This document shows positions 1 to 8,762 of a DNA stretch of 45,480 nucleotides, piece after piece. This DNA is from Opitutales bacterium (GTDB lineage Bacteria > Verrucomicrobiota > Verrucomicrobiia > Opitutales > T3Sed10-336): the NCBI GenBank assembly GCA_007130045.1, contig SLTG01000038.1:1-45480 (forward strand). Reading direction: 5' to 3'. A program made the position numbers and the translations under genes. The notes beneath the pieces were generated by a model. It was not told the origin of the DNA and ran no database searches. It saw only the letters and a list, made by a program, of their open reading frames with translations. Position 1 is the stretch's first letter, and the number at the start of each line of letters is the position of its first letter.

Positions 1-64
1 GGCTTGGGAAAGCGACCGGAATAATCGGGGCGCACCAATCAACTGGCACTTCACAAACGAAAAG

Positions 65-132
65 GCCCGAGTAAAACTGAGGCGACTATACCCGAACATT
101 TAAATGTTACAAGATACTAGTTTCACTCGGGC
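65..132. repeat. Nested inverted-repeat element at the left edge
   Basis: A 13-base arm (GCCCGAGTAAAAC, 65-77) is repeated inverted at 120-132 with one mismatch. Between the arms, slightly right of the midpoint, lies a perfect 14-base palindrome, AACATTTAAATGTT (95-108). The layout suits a small palindromic repeat, a MITE-like relic or the transcription-end hairpin of a gene left of the window. It has no T-run next to an arm, so a terminator is not favoured. No gene is seen in 1-243 apart from this. Confidence 0.5.
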
Positions 133-243
133 GAAACCACGGCCAGGCTCAGGCATCGAAGTCGCCTATACCGCTCTACTGCCGGACGGCACAGGTGGTG
201 AACGGACATCCGTGTGGTGGGATCTGAAATCGAACACAGGCGG

Positions 244-1026
244 ATGAGGCAATTGATCAAACGCTTCGACCCGCCTCGAATGATGAGAAACACCGTTTGC
301 TTGCTCCTTGTCTGCGGCGGTTTCATCTCTGGCCCGGCGACGGTTTCGGGTGCGGAGTGGGCATGGATTGAATTTTCCGGTGCGCCACCCGGCAGTGCGC
401 CCGACCCCGCACACGAGGGTTGGAGCGCGGTGGAAGGTTTCGGGGTGGATACTGTGATTGGAAAGGGGCAGGCGGGGTCGTTTCAAGTGGTACGCGCCCC
501 CGATAGCAACAGCCCATGGCTATTTCTTGCGCTGGTCAGCGGCGAAAACATCCCGAAAGTGCGGGTGGATGTGGCGGCATCCGCCGACAGCAGAGATGAG
601 GTTTTTGTGCGCCTTGAGCTGGAGGAGGTCCGCGTAGTCGACAAGACAATGGCACAGGCGGGAATGAATCATCCGCCGCAGGAAATTTTGTCACTTGCCT
701 TCACGAAAATCCGCTACCGTTACTTATATCCCTCTGCAGAGGGCGGCGGCGGCTTGTTTACCGAATTTGATTACAATGCGGGGACGGGCCGCTTTGGTTT
801 GATTCCCGGCGAACGGCGTTTGACGCTCACGCGCTTGACGGATGAACCGGGAATGATGCGGCTTTCCTGGCGTACGGAGCCCGGGCAAACTTATGAAATT
901 GAGTGGAGTCCCGATCTGATTATGCCCTTCGAGCATCTCCGCACGGTTACAGCCGGAGGAGATTGGTATGAGTTCGATTTCAGCATGACCGGTCGCACCG
1001 GTTTCTACCGTGTGCGCATTCCATGA
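244..1026 (+). CDS. Secreted protein with C-terminal verrucomicrobial beta module
   Basis: Predicted 261-residue exported protein of unknown function. The hydrophobic stretch NTVCLLLVCGGFISG followed by a VSGAE-like cleavage site reads as a signal peptide. The ATG at 244 has a weak AGGCGG just upstream; ATGs at 280 and 283 would give a shorter n-region, and a GTG at 214 is also open. The last ~60 residues (LSWRTEPGQTYEIEWSPDL ... GFYRVRIP) match the module that ends many secreted Verrucomicrobiota proteins, where a 'W.....tYeie.S.DL ... ffRl' pattern recurs. The body has no motif I recognise. The gene stands alone and a stem-loop follows its stop. Confidence 0.7.
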   Translation: MRQLIKRFDPPRMMRNTVCLLLVCGGFISGPATVSGAEWAWIEFSGAPPGSAPDPAHEGWSAVEGFGVDTVIGKGQAGSFQVVRAPDSNSPWLFLALVSGENIPKVRVDVAASADSRDEVFVRLELEEVRVVDKTMAQAGMNHPPQEILSLAFTKIRYRYLYPSAEGGGGLFTEFDYNAGTGRFGLIPGERRLTLTRLTDEPGMMRLSWRTEPGQTYEIEWSPDLIMPFEHLRTVTAGGDWYEFDFSMTGRTGFYRVRIP

Positions 1027-1042
1027 GAAAATTTATCGGCAA

Positions 1043-1074
1043 GCGATTCCCCCGGGCCGTCGGCCCCGAATCGC
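1043..1074 (+). terminator. Stem-loop after the secreted-protein gene, possible terminator
   Basis: GCGATTC (1043-1049) pairs with GAATCGC (1068-1074) and GGGCC (1054-1058) with GGCCC (1062-1066), giving an interrupted GC-rich hairpin 16 bases after the stop codon. There is no T-run directly after it, so intrinsic termination is only a guess. Confidence 0.4.
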
Positions 1075-1254
1075 GTTCATCGGAACCGCAAACAAAAACC
1101 GTCATCTTCCTTTCTTGTGATTCTCTAAACACTTACCAAATGAACAGGGCTTTCTTTGAGAACCGTCCTCCTTTATGGCATTAAGCCACGACTCGCCGTA
1201 GCCGACGAGCCCCCTCGCTGATCCCGCGACGTCAAGCATAGCTCATGTCCACCT

Positions 1255-1485
1255 TTATACCCGTTCCTCTTGGTCATTCCGGAAGGTGTCCAGCTCGAAC
1301 AGCTCCCTGCCGTTCACCCGCCCCCGCCTCCCCACGACCACAACCAGGACCACCGAGACCCCCACCCACAACGCCACCGCCCCGGGCTCCGGGGAATGCG
1401 TCGTCGACCCCTGCAACGATGACCCTTTTCCCCGACTACGAAACCGAACCGGTGATGGGCAGTCTCCCCCAACTCTCTTCCCCAT
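1255..1485 (-). pseudogene. Orphan PEP-CTERM sorting tail, relic of an exported protein gene
   Basis: The minus-strand frame reads ...THSPEPGAVALWVGVSVVLVV... followed by GRRGR. This is the PEP-CTERM layout: a Pro-Glu-Pro motif, a hydrophobic helix of about 18 residues and a basic tail. In exosortase-bearing bacteria this signal ends long exported proteins. Here it is only 76 residues long, has no signal peptide, extends about 18 residues beyond the basic cluster, and an in-frame stop lies shortly upstream. I read it as the 3' end of a decayed gene. A chance match in a GC-rich stretch remains possible, since the plus strand here is Pro-rich. Confidence 0.35.
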
Positions 1486-1971
1486 GAGAGCGCTCCCGCG
1501 GACCGGCTGCAGATGGTGGGTGCCCGTACCGCCTTAAAAACGATTTCTTATCAATTCCTTTTTGTTATGCCACGAAAGGCCGATTTCCCTAGTCGCCCGC
1601 TCAATGACGAGCCTGAATTCCGAACGTTCCCCTACCTGTCCTCACGGACAATGCCTATGCCCTTCTTTTAACTTTTTACCTATACCTTTTTCTCGCCCTT
1701 CCCTCTCGCTCGGCAGCACCCATAACAATGCCGATCTAATGCTTTTGATCAGGTCATCACATACATTTTTATGCGGATGCCAATTCGTTTGATTCATTTT
1801 CATCCGTATGTTAAAGGAGCCCTTAGTTTTTGCATTGCAAGCAATTCCTGTAAATCAGAATTCCTTCACAATCATATAGGACCACCAATAATGCTCGCTC
1901 GGGCCGGTGCTCTATTTCTTACAACCGTAACCCCGCATTATGATCGGCGGGCACCTTGAGAATTTCGCGCA
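1486..1971. other. Intergenic stretch without a recognisable gene
   Basis: About 490 bases, partly AT-rich, with only short unconvincing frames. A weak inverted pair (ATGCGGATG near 1770 and CATCCGTAT near 1801) is visible. Nothing else is supported. It may hold the promoter of the SUMF1-like gene at 1972. Confidence 0.5.
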
Positions 1972-2455
1972 ATGAAACCACGAATGAAGTTAATCGGGTG
2001 CCTGGCGACCGCCTCGCTGCTGGCCGCAGCGGCTTTCACCGCTGAGACAACCTTACATTTGAAGCTGGAGCATTCGGAGGACCTGATCAGCTGGCAGGCG
2101 TTACCGGTTACACCGGAAATGTTGGGGGAAGACGGATCGCTGCAGTGGAAGTCCGATGCAGGGAGCGGTTTTTTCCGACTCAGCATCGAGACCGACGCGG
2201 GAACGGCACCGTCGGACTTGATACTGGTCGATGATGGCACGCTGGCCATGAGCATGGGGACACGCACGGTCGAAACCTTTCACATCGCCCGCCACGAAGT
2301 GACTTGGCGGGAATGGAAAGTGGTGCGGGAATGGGCACTGGAGAATGGGTATGACTTGGAGGGTGTGGGACAAGGCTGCGAAGAGGATCACCCGGTGCAT
2401 ACGGTGAATTGGCATGACGTACTGAAGTGGAGCAACGCGAAGAGCGAGAATACCG
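1972..2455 (+). pseudogene. SUMF1/formylglycine-generating-enzyme-like secreted protein, truncated
   Basis: The product begins with a signal peptide (MKLIGCLATASLLAAAAFTAE). A short module of the LEHSEDLISWQALP ... GSGFFRLSIE type follows, then the start of an FGE/SUMF1-like fold: DLILVDDGTLAMSMGTRTVETFHIARHEVTWREW, ending HPVHTVNWHDVLKWSNAKSE. In intact relatives this last motif lies early in the FGE domain and some 150 residues should follow. Here the similarity stops near 2450, where sequence antisense to an IS4-type transposase begins. The frame then runs open to a stop at 2727 and would encode a chimeric tail. Many verrucomicrobial FGE-like proteins are thought not to be sulfatase activators, and this one cannot fold into a complete domain. 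I call it broken. Confidence 0.75.
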
Positions 2456-2816
2456 GCCCGTTGCCCCAAGCCTTGGTTTCGTGTAGTTTGTTTTTGAAGA
2501 TATCAAAGACTTTTTCGATCCGCCAACGAAGCAGGTACAGCAGCGCGATCAAGCCCGGCTCCAGATCGCTCAGCGTGGTCAGGAATCGATATACACGCCC
2601 GGTTTCGGGGTTCCGGTACACAACCCGATGCATGGCGGCGCTTTGGAAAGCGGCGAATCCCGCCGCTTCATACGAGATTACTCCGGTGTTGACCGGATCT
2701 TCACGGTCGAATTCCAGATCCTCGTAATGATAAACCCTCAGATTCGATTTCTCCGGCATCACCATTCGCGCACCGGCGTTGCGCTACAGTCCCGCCGCGG
2801 TGTCCTTGAGTACTTC
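2456..2816 (-). mobile_element. IS4-family transposase fragment, 5' and 3' truncated
   Basis: The minus strand encodes VMPEKSNLRVYHYEDLEF ... YRFLTTLSDLEPGLIALLYLLRWRIEKVFDIFKNKLHETKAWG. The Y-(2)-R-(3)-E-(6)-K signature (YLLRWRIEKVFDIFKNK) of IS4-type DDE transposases is clear, with the catalytic Glu in RIEK. Just upstream in the same frame comes LEVLKDTAAGL, then a TAG stop at 2784-2786, then RNAGARMVMPEK, so the reading frame is broken by a nonsense codon. The N-terminal part with the first two catalytic Asp is missing and the C-terminus stops at the junction with the SUMF1-like gene. No terminal inverted repeats or target duplication were found. It is an inactive relic. Confidence 0.75.
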
Positions 2817-3475
2817 TAATCTTCGCGCTGAACCCAAAGCATCGAAGAAACAGAACAATGCCAAAGTTGAGAAATACACTCGGTGGACCTCCTCGATCAA
2901 GGCCACGAAAACGCCGAAGGATGCCCTTTGCCGCCCTGCTGGGTGATTGTCATTCCGGTGCCACCGAAACCCTCTCGTCACGGCCATCCTGCGGCACTTA
3001 AAAGGGCATTCCACTAAACGGAAATTTTTCCCGAGCCTTACTTGAAGCCGTTCGTTATGTGTCGTGCAAGCCCCCCGAATTTTCCAAAACTCGAGTACAA
3101 CGTCTTTCCTCGCAACGTTTGCCGTCCTCCTCTCGAATCCTTTAGATCAGCCTAATCCTGTGGACGGACACCGTTCTTTCACGTCGTTCCGTCAAGGACA
3201 CAAGGAAGGACCCCAGAGGCGGAAGCGATTCGACGGCACCGAAGCCTTTCAAGTCCGCAGGCTCGCTTCCCTCGAGGACGAGCCGCGGGGCTTCGCCCGC
3301 ATTGCCGGTTCAAATTGACAAAGACACGGAAATCCTATCGAATGATTTCCCTCAAATTCTTCCTCTCTCATCTCTTCATCCAGCGTCCGGGCGGCGAGTC
3401 GCTCAGCTTCGCCCTTTCCGCGGATCGGCAAACCGTCAAATCAACTCCGTTATTACCCACTCCAACAGGATCACC
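2817..3475. other. Gene-poor region with possible further transposon debris
   Basis: No convincing gene in about 660 bases. The minus strand from 2817 to about 2900 (FCFFDALGSARR) is in frame with the transposase relic and may be more of it. The rest has short frames only. Paired hairpins near 3260-3300 precede the coiled-coil gene. Confidence 0.45.
3260..3300. repeat. Two adjacent small hairpins
   Basis: GGCTCG (3260-3265) pairs with CGAGCC (3279-3284). Immediately after it, GCGGG (3285-3289) pairs with CCCGC (3296-3300) across a GCTTCG loop. The same GCTTCG loop closes the long hairpin at 45258-45291. The position, 176 bases before the coiled-coil gene, fits a REP-like pair, an upstream terminator or leader structure. 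Confidence 0.35.
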
Positions 3476-6364
3476 ATGAGAACCCAAAGCACATTCCGGC
3501 GCTACTTCGGACCGCTGGCTGTGGGGATGATCGTCCCGTTCGTTTCCCCCGCACCGGCAGCCGAACCGTCCGGCTTTTACCAGTTTGAAAATCTCGAGCT
3601 CGAAACCTTTGTGCCGGTTCCCGGCGAATTGGCCCTGAGTTGGATTTTGGTCGATCCCGCGACCGGCGAAGAGCTGGCATCTCCGGAAGGAATCGTCACC
3701 GCCATCACCATTTTCGCCGGTTTCGACGCCGACGCTCCCGGGGAACCGCTGATTCAGGCCGAAGTCGAGGATGTTTACAGTTTCGCCTTTGAAGCGCCGG
3801 AACCGGCGGAGGACGGACCATTTTTCTACTCAGCCGAACTCATCGCCTTTGACGACGACGGCAATCCGGTGACCGAAGTGACTTCGCGGCAGTTGGAACT
3901 CAGAGAAGAGGCGGATTTCGAATCCGAACCAACCGAGGAGTTTATAGAAATGCTGCTCGAGCTGATCGCCGAAACCCGCACGGAAAAGGCGCTCCTCGCC
4001 AGGGAATGCGAGGAACTGAAGGAACCTGTCGGCCCCCTGCGCGAGGCTATGGAAGAGGCTCATCACGAAATGGAAAAAGAGCGGGCCCGGCGTCGCGAGG
4101 CCCGCTCGCGCGTAGCCGAATATTTCCACAAGGCGCAGCAGTTGAACCTGTGCATCGACAAACTCGAAGACGAACTGCAAGCCGCCAAGGAGGACCTGCG
4201 CGACGCACTTCAGGCTCATTACGACAGCCGCAGCAGGGACGGCGAGGCCTTGCCGATCCATCTTGTGGACGAGGAGTTCGACGAAGATGGATGGGTGGTC
4301 TTTGAGGCGGCCCCGGGAGTGATGATGGGATTTTACGCGGGAACCGTCTTCAACGAGGCCCGACTCGAGCACTTTGCAGACGTCCAGGAACGGGATTTGG
4401 CAACGAGATTCGGGCGTACCGGCGAATACCGGGATCTGGTCGAAAAGATCGAAGACCTCCGGGAGGCTATCGAAGAGAAACTCGACGACCTCGAGGAAGC
4501 CGAACAGGCGTTGCACGAAGCCCAGCAGGATGCCGCTCATCAGCTTCCGGTCGACCTGGATTACAACGAGGCCCGGGACAATTACACGGACGCGAAAAAT
4601 GCGTACGAGGAATGCGTGGAGGAAAAGACGCGTCTCTGCGAGCAGATCGAGTTCTTGACGCGAATGCTCGAACGCAGCCGGGCTCACCGGAAGCTTGCCA
4701 GGAACTTCCGGGAAGCCGACGGGTTGAACGACGAGATGCGGGAGCTGCTCCGCGAACTTACCGATCGCCTGGAAGCGATCCTCGACGGAATCCCGAGCAG
4801 ACGGAAGGACGACCCGGCAATCAACGATGATCTCGATTGCGCCGCCAGCGAATTGGCGAAGGGACAGGCAAAAAAATGGGATGCCGAGGATCTCGTCGAT
4901 GAAGTGGATGAAATGATCGCCGATCCGCACACGCTTGGCGACGACGAACTCGAAGAGGCCGCCGATCTGGCCGAGGAGGCCCGCAAGTGCTCCGAAGAAG
5001 CGCGGGAGCATTTGGATAAAGCGCGGGAAAAACTCGACCGTGCGGCGCAGCGGCTGCGGGAACTCCAGGAACAGGAAGCCCGCCGCCTCCTCCGGGAAAA
5101 ACAATCGGAGATGAATCAGTTTCGCCGCTGGCACGAGCAGAGGGCGGCGGCGATGCGTTATTTGCGCGAATACCACTTCGACGGGGATTCCGAAGACGCC
5201 GACAGGATGGAAGGCCTGGAGGAGGCGATCAAGGCGATAATCGATCTGGCCGATTCGCTCGAAGAAGGCATGAGGGAATGGCTGGACATTCCTCTCGACG
5301 GGATCGACGGCGAGGATGGGCTCGAAGGGCTGGACGGGGACCTTTCCGAGCTTCTCGAGGCCATCGGCGTCGACAGCCCGCTCGAAGCCTTGCAGGAGAT
5401 TTCCGATTTCGCGGAAACGATCGCGGATGTCAGAGCGAACATTCGTGTCTTACTTGGAGGTGCGGAAACCCCCGAGGAACTCGCCCAACAACTCGCCAGC
5501 GTGCTCAGCCTCATTTCCACGATGCTGGATCAGACCGCCGGCAGGTCTCCCATCCTCCAGGCGGCAACGGGACTGTACGGCCCGCTGCTCGATGCAATTT
5601 CCGGACAGCTCGAACAACTGATGGAAAACCTTGCCGAACGGCAGAAACATTACGTCAGAACGGTCGTGCCTTCGAGAGCCCGCCTGATGCTGTATCTTAT
5701 GCAGGGCAAATGCCACGACGATATTAAACAGAAGATTTTGGATACAAGAGGCGGTATCACCGGTTATCTCGTCAGGAAACTCGAGCAAGCCCTCGGCGAA
5801 CAGCAGTTCCGCAACATTCTCCGCGCCGCGATTAAAGAAGCACTCGTCGAAGCAAGTCTCGGCCAACTTCGCGAAAAGGCGCCCGAAAACCCCTACGGCG
5901 ATTGGGTCACCGAGACGTTTCCGCAGCCAATGGGTATGGCGGTCGCCGGCTCGGCTTTCCACGAAGACCCTCAGGATCCGGAGGGCAATCCGGCGCGGGA
6001 TGGAATTCCCAATTTCGCCAAATACTATTTCCATCTCGATCCGTTACAGCCCGAAGTCTGGCCGTTCGAACAGATCGGCCTCCCGGTCGAAGCGGGCGGA
6101 GATCCCGTTGTGGCCTTTCAATTTCCGCGAACCCGGGGCGCCGTCGGTGTAATTCCCCGTCTCGAATTCACGGAGGATCTCGGGGACTCGGGAAGCTGGG
6201 AACCGGTGGAGGTGATCGAAACCTTCTTCCCCGACGCCGAAGGCGACCGTGAGAAAGTCGTCCTTTATCCCGATCCGCCCAAAGATTACGCGACCCTGCA
6301 GGGTCGGGGCTTCTACCGTCTGTTACTCGAATGGAGCGACTCCAATAACGATACCAACCAATAA
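3476..6364 (+). CDS. Large secreted coiled-coil protein with verrucomicrobial C-terminal module
   Basis: Predicted 962-residue exported protein. The ATG at 3476 is preferred over upstream in-frame codons because it starts a signal peptide (MRTQSTFRRYFGPLAVGMIV ... PAPAAEP) and has AGGA nearby. Residues ~30-140 look like a beta domain (FYQFENLELETFVPVPGELAL...). From ~145 to ~620 the sequence is Glu/Arg/Leu/Ala-rich with heptad spacing and many predicted coiled-coil segments, broken by a short non-helical insert near 260-290. A helical region with Asp/Gly-rich spacers (LDGIDGEDGLEGLDGDL) follows. The last ~130 residues carry the DGIPNFAKYYFHLDP ... GFYRLLLEW pattern typical of secreted Verrucomicrobiota proteins. 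Function is unknown; an envelope-spanning or surface structural role is a guess. It is flanked by relics on the left and a convergent operon on the right. Confidence 0.85.
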   Translation: MRTQSTFRRYFGPLAVGMIVPFVSPAPAAEPSGFYQFENLELETFVPVPGELALSWILVDPATGEELASPEGIVTAITIFAGFDADAPGEPLIQAEVEDVYSFAFEAPEPAEDGPFFYSAELIAFDDDGNPVTEVTSRQLELREEADFESEPTEEFIEMLLELIAETRTEKALLARECEELKEPVGPLREAMEEAHHEMEKERARRREARSRVAEYFHKAQQLNLCIDKLEDELQAAKEDLRDALQAHYDSRSRDGEALPIHLVDEEFDEDGWVVFEAAPGVMMGFYAGTVFNEARLEHFADVQERDLATRFGRTGEYRDLVEKIEDLREAIEEKLDDLEEAEQALHEAQQDAAHQLPVDLDYNEARDNYTDAKNAYEECVEEKTRLCEQIEFLTRMLERSRAHRKLARNFREADGLNDEMRELLRELTDRLEAILDGIPSRRKDDPAINDDLDCAASELAKGQAKKWDAEDLVDEVDEMIADPHTLGDDELEEAADLAEEARKCSEEAREHLDKAREKLDRAAQRLRELQEQEARRLLREKQSEMNQFRRWHEQRAAAMRYLREYHFDGDSEDADRMEGLEEAIKAIIDLADSLEEGMREWLDIPLDGIDGEDGLEGLDGDLSELLEAIGVDSPLEALQEISDFAETIADVRANIRVLLGGAETPEELAQQLASVLSLISTMLDQTAGRSPILQAATGLYGPLLDAISGQLEQLMENLAERQKHYVRTVVPSRARLMLYLMQGKCHDDIKQKILDTRGGITGYLVRKLEQALGEQQFRNILRAAIKEALVEASLGQLREKAPENPYGDWVTETFPQPMGMAVAGSAFHEDPQDPEGNPARDGIPNFAKYYFHLDPLQPEVWPFEQIGLPVEAGGDPVVAFQFPRTRGAVGVIPRLEFTEDLGDSGSWEPVEVIETFFPDAEGDREKVVLYPDPPKDYATLQGRGFYRLLLEWSDSNNDTNQ

Positions 6365-6497
6365 CCTCCGGGAAAGGGATGGGCTTTCCGAACGCTGAAA
6401 TTGCTCGCAACCGGGGTCTGATTCGGCGTCTTTTCCGTCAAAAATGTCGGAATTGCGTTGGAATTCGATCAATAGTCTCCTAACCCGACTTGAGTAG

Positions 6498-6537
6498 AGC
6501 AGATTGCGATTCTCGAGCAACGGATTCCCAATCTGCT
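6498..6537. repeat. Inverted repeat between convergent genes
   Basis: AGCAGATTG (6498-6506) is repeated inverted at 6529-6537 with a 22-base spacer. It lies between the convergent coiled-coil and DUF2784 genes, where a bidirectional terminator would be expected, but neither side has a clear T-run. Confidence 0.3.
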
Positions 6538-6646
6538 TCGGGGGTCTCTTTGATACGCGAACGATACGCGGATCCCGAAATCTCGCATAAAACGCGGTAA
6601 GGCTACGGATAAAGACATAAAAAACCGAATCGGCGGTCAAAGGGCC

Positions 6647-7021
6647 TTATTTCTCTGCCTTGCGGGAATGTCGAAGGAATACCCATGCGTACACCAGGCA
6701 GTTGAACGCGAGAAGCGCAACGCCCAGGATGAGCTGGATCGTCTGGGTCAATCCCGCCGGGTAAACCAGCGACAGGATGTAGTGCTCGATGAAACTTGCT
6801 TCGTATCCGGCCTGACCCGCAAGTTCCCGGAAACGGTTTTCGAGCGGGGTAAGCGGACAAACCCACCCGATGGTGACGATCGCCGTCCCCCAGGCGAGGC
6901 AGGGCAGGTGCACCCAGGAAACCCGCCTCCACTTCACCGCCAACAGCCCGCCGAATATAACGAAGAGAATAAAGAGAAAGTGGACGACCAGCACAATATC
7001 CGCAATTACCCGGTAAACCAT
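6647..7021 (-). CDS. DUF2784 family membrane protein
   Basis: A 124-residue protein with four hydrophobic helices. The N-terminus VYRVIADIVLVVHFLFILFVIFGG, the WVHLPCLAWGTAIV stretch and CPLTPLEN..R are hallmarks of DUF2784, a family of small inner-membrane proteins of unknown function. Length is normal for the family. It begins 19 bases after the stop of the hybrid kinase on the same strand, so the two are probably co-transcribed. That does not by itself show a functional link. Confidence 0.85.
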   Translation of the reverse strand: MVYRVIADIVLVVHFLFILFVIFGGLLAVKWRRVSWVHLPCLAWGTAIVTIGWVCPLTPLENRFRELAGQAGYEASFIEHYILSLVYPAGLTQTIQLILGVALLAFNCLVYAWVFLRHSRKAEK

Positions 7022-7040
7022 TGCGAAACCCGTCCTTCCG

Positions 7041-8762
7041 TCAGGGATCGACCACCTGGATAAGCGTCTCCCCGAGCTCCTCGATACTGAAGGGTTTGAT
7101 CAGCGCGCCCTTGAAACCGTAACGTCTGTATTCCTGAATCACGGGATCGTTCTCGTAGCCGCTCATTATGATCGCCTTCAGATCGGGATCCACCTCGAGC
7201 AGGGTTCGAACCGCCTCCTTGCCGCCCATTCCCGCCCGAACCGTCAGATCAAGAATCACCCCGTCAAACGGAATCCCGGAATCTTTCGCCGCGATGTACG
7301 CCTCCCTCGCCGTTCCTCCGTCTTTCGCCAACTCGACCTCATGGCCCATTTCGCGGATCGTCACCCCAAGAACCTCCCTCACCCATTCCTCGTCATCCAT
7401 CACCAGGATCTTCAACGATCCGCCTGAAACCGCCGTGGAGGCTTGTTTATCTTTTTCAATCTTCGTCGGCGTAGCGGGAAGGTAAACGTGAAAGACGCTC
7501 CCCTCGCCTTCCCTCGACTCGACGGTAATTGCGCCGCCGTGCTTCTGAACGATTGAATGGCAGATCGTCAGACCAAGCCCCATCCCCTTCTGCTCACCTC
7601 TTGTCTTCGTGGAGAAATAAGGGTCAAAAATCTTCGGCACCAAGTCCGCGGGAATCCCTCCTCCCCGGTCGGCAATGCTTACGCGCACGTACTCCCCGGC
7701 GGGCAGCGAAACCTCCTGGCCGGCATCCAGAACCACGTTCTCCGCATGGACGGACAGCGTTCCTCCGCGGGGCATGGCCTCCCTCGCGTTCAGGACCAGG
7801 TTGCGGACGGCCTGCCCGATCTGTCCCTTGTCGACCTCGATAGGCCAAAGATCCTTCGACAGCGAAAACTCGGAAAGCACGCGCGAGCCGCTCAACGCGC
7901 CCCGAACCCCTTCGCGGATGACATCGACAAGAGATATCGGCCTCCGCAACGGCGAACTCCCTTCGGCAAACGTAAGTAACTGCTGCGTCAGATTCCGGGC
8001 TCTCAAGGCCGTCTCCTCCGCCTGTTCCAGATGAGCCACAAGCTTCTTTCGGGCAGGCGCGATCATTCGGGCCATGTTCAGATTGAGAAGGATCACCGTC
8101 AGAAGATTGTTGAAATCATGCGCAATGCCGCCGGCCAGGATTCCCGTCGATTCGAGCTTGCTCATGACGAGCCGGTCCTTCGCGACCCGCTTTCGTTCGG
8201 TAACATCGAGGATCGCCAACCTGCACGTATCCTCCGTCCCGGAAACAATCGCTTCGAGGTCCGCTTCAAACATCCGGCCGCCCACCTTAACGAGTCTCGT
8301 CTCACAGGCATTCTGGGTTCTGGTTTCAAACACCTTCTTGAGAAACGCATCGAACGCCGGACGGTCGACCGATGAAACGAACTCCGAAAACGACCTGCCA
8401 ACCAATGTTGAGCCGCTCATCCCCATGAGTTCCACACCCGAGGCGTTGACATCGCGAATGGCGCCGGCTTCGTCGAGGGTGAAATACCCCATCGGCGCAT
8501 GATCGTAGAGGTCCGAGAATTTCCGCAGAGCCGCCGACGCTTTCGCCTTCGCCTCCTCCAGTTCCGCGTTCGCCGTCTCGAGTTCGGCTTCACGAACATG
8601 GAGTTCGTACAGGAGCTTTTCAAGATCGTCGCGGGAAACCTCCCCTTTCGGACCGACCCCGCTGAGCCGTTCTTTCAACCGGGCATCCGCATCGCGATGG
8701 AGGGCATCCCGACGCGCGGACCGCTTCGATGAAGACGGTTCGCATTTCCTTTCTTCGTTCAT
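7041..8762 (-). CDS. PAS-domain hybrid histidine kinase/response regulator
   Basis: A 573-residue soluble sensor kinase. Order: N-terminal coiled coil (~30-85), PAS domain (~85-195, FSDLYDHAPMGYFTLDEAGAI), dimerisation/H-box (GGIAHDFNNLLTVI, His ~215), ATPase domain with N-box (NLVLNAREAMPRGG), G1 (DRGGGIP) and G2 (GMGLGLTICHSIVQKHGG), then a C-terminal receiver (LVMDDEEWVREVL ... GVILDLTV, Asp ~505; conserved Lys in IKPFS). There are no membrane segments, so a cytoplasmic signal is sensed. The receiver is the only output in the protein and no DNA-binding regulator is adjacent, so a phosphotransfer partner must lie elsewhere or the receiver acts by feedback. Downstream of it in the likely operon is the DUF2784 gene. 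Confidence 0.92.
   Translation of the reverse strand: MNEERKCEPSSSKRSARRDALHRDADARLKERLSGVGPKGEVSRDDLEKLLYELHVREAELETANAELEEAKAKASAALRKFSDLYDHAPMGYFTLDEAGAIRDVNASGVELMGMSGSTLVGRSFSEFVSSVDRPAFDAFLKKVFETRTQNACETRLVKVGGRMFEADLEAIVSGTEDTCRLAILDVTERKRVAKDRLVMSKLESTGILAGGIAHDFNNLLTVILLNLNMARMIAPARKKLVAHLEQAEETALRARNLTQQLLTFAEGSSPLRRPISLVDVIREGVRGALSGSRVLSEFSLSKDLWPIEVDKGQIGQAVRNLVLNAREAMPRGGTLSVHAENVVLDAGQEVSLPAGEYVRVSIADRGGGIPADLVPKIFDPYFSTKTRGEQKGMGLGLTICHSIVQKHGGAITVESREGEGSVFHVYLPATPTKIEKDKQASTAVSGGSLKILVMDDEEWVREVLGVTIREMGHEVELAKDGGTAREAYIAAKDSGIPFDGVILDLTVRAGMGGKEAVRTLLEVDPDLKAIIMSGYENDPVIQEYRRYGFKGALIKPFSIEELGETLIQVVDP

Noticed and set aside
1245-1487. Pro-rich 80-residue plus-strand frame
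   Set aside because: Low-complexity Pro/Thr composition comes from the antisense of the PEP-CTERM-like tail.
3296-3325. GGTTCAAATT near 3307 resembling a tRNA T-loop
   Set aside because: There is no matching acceptor, D or anticodon arm around it.
3830-5176. 448-residue open frame antisense to the coiled-coil protein
   Set aside because: It arises from repetitive GAG/GAA/CTC codons of the coiled coil read backwards.
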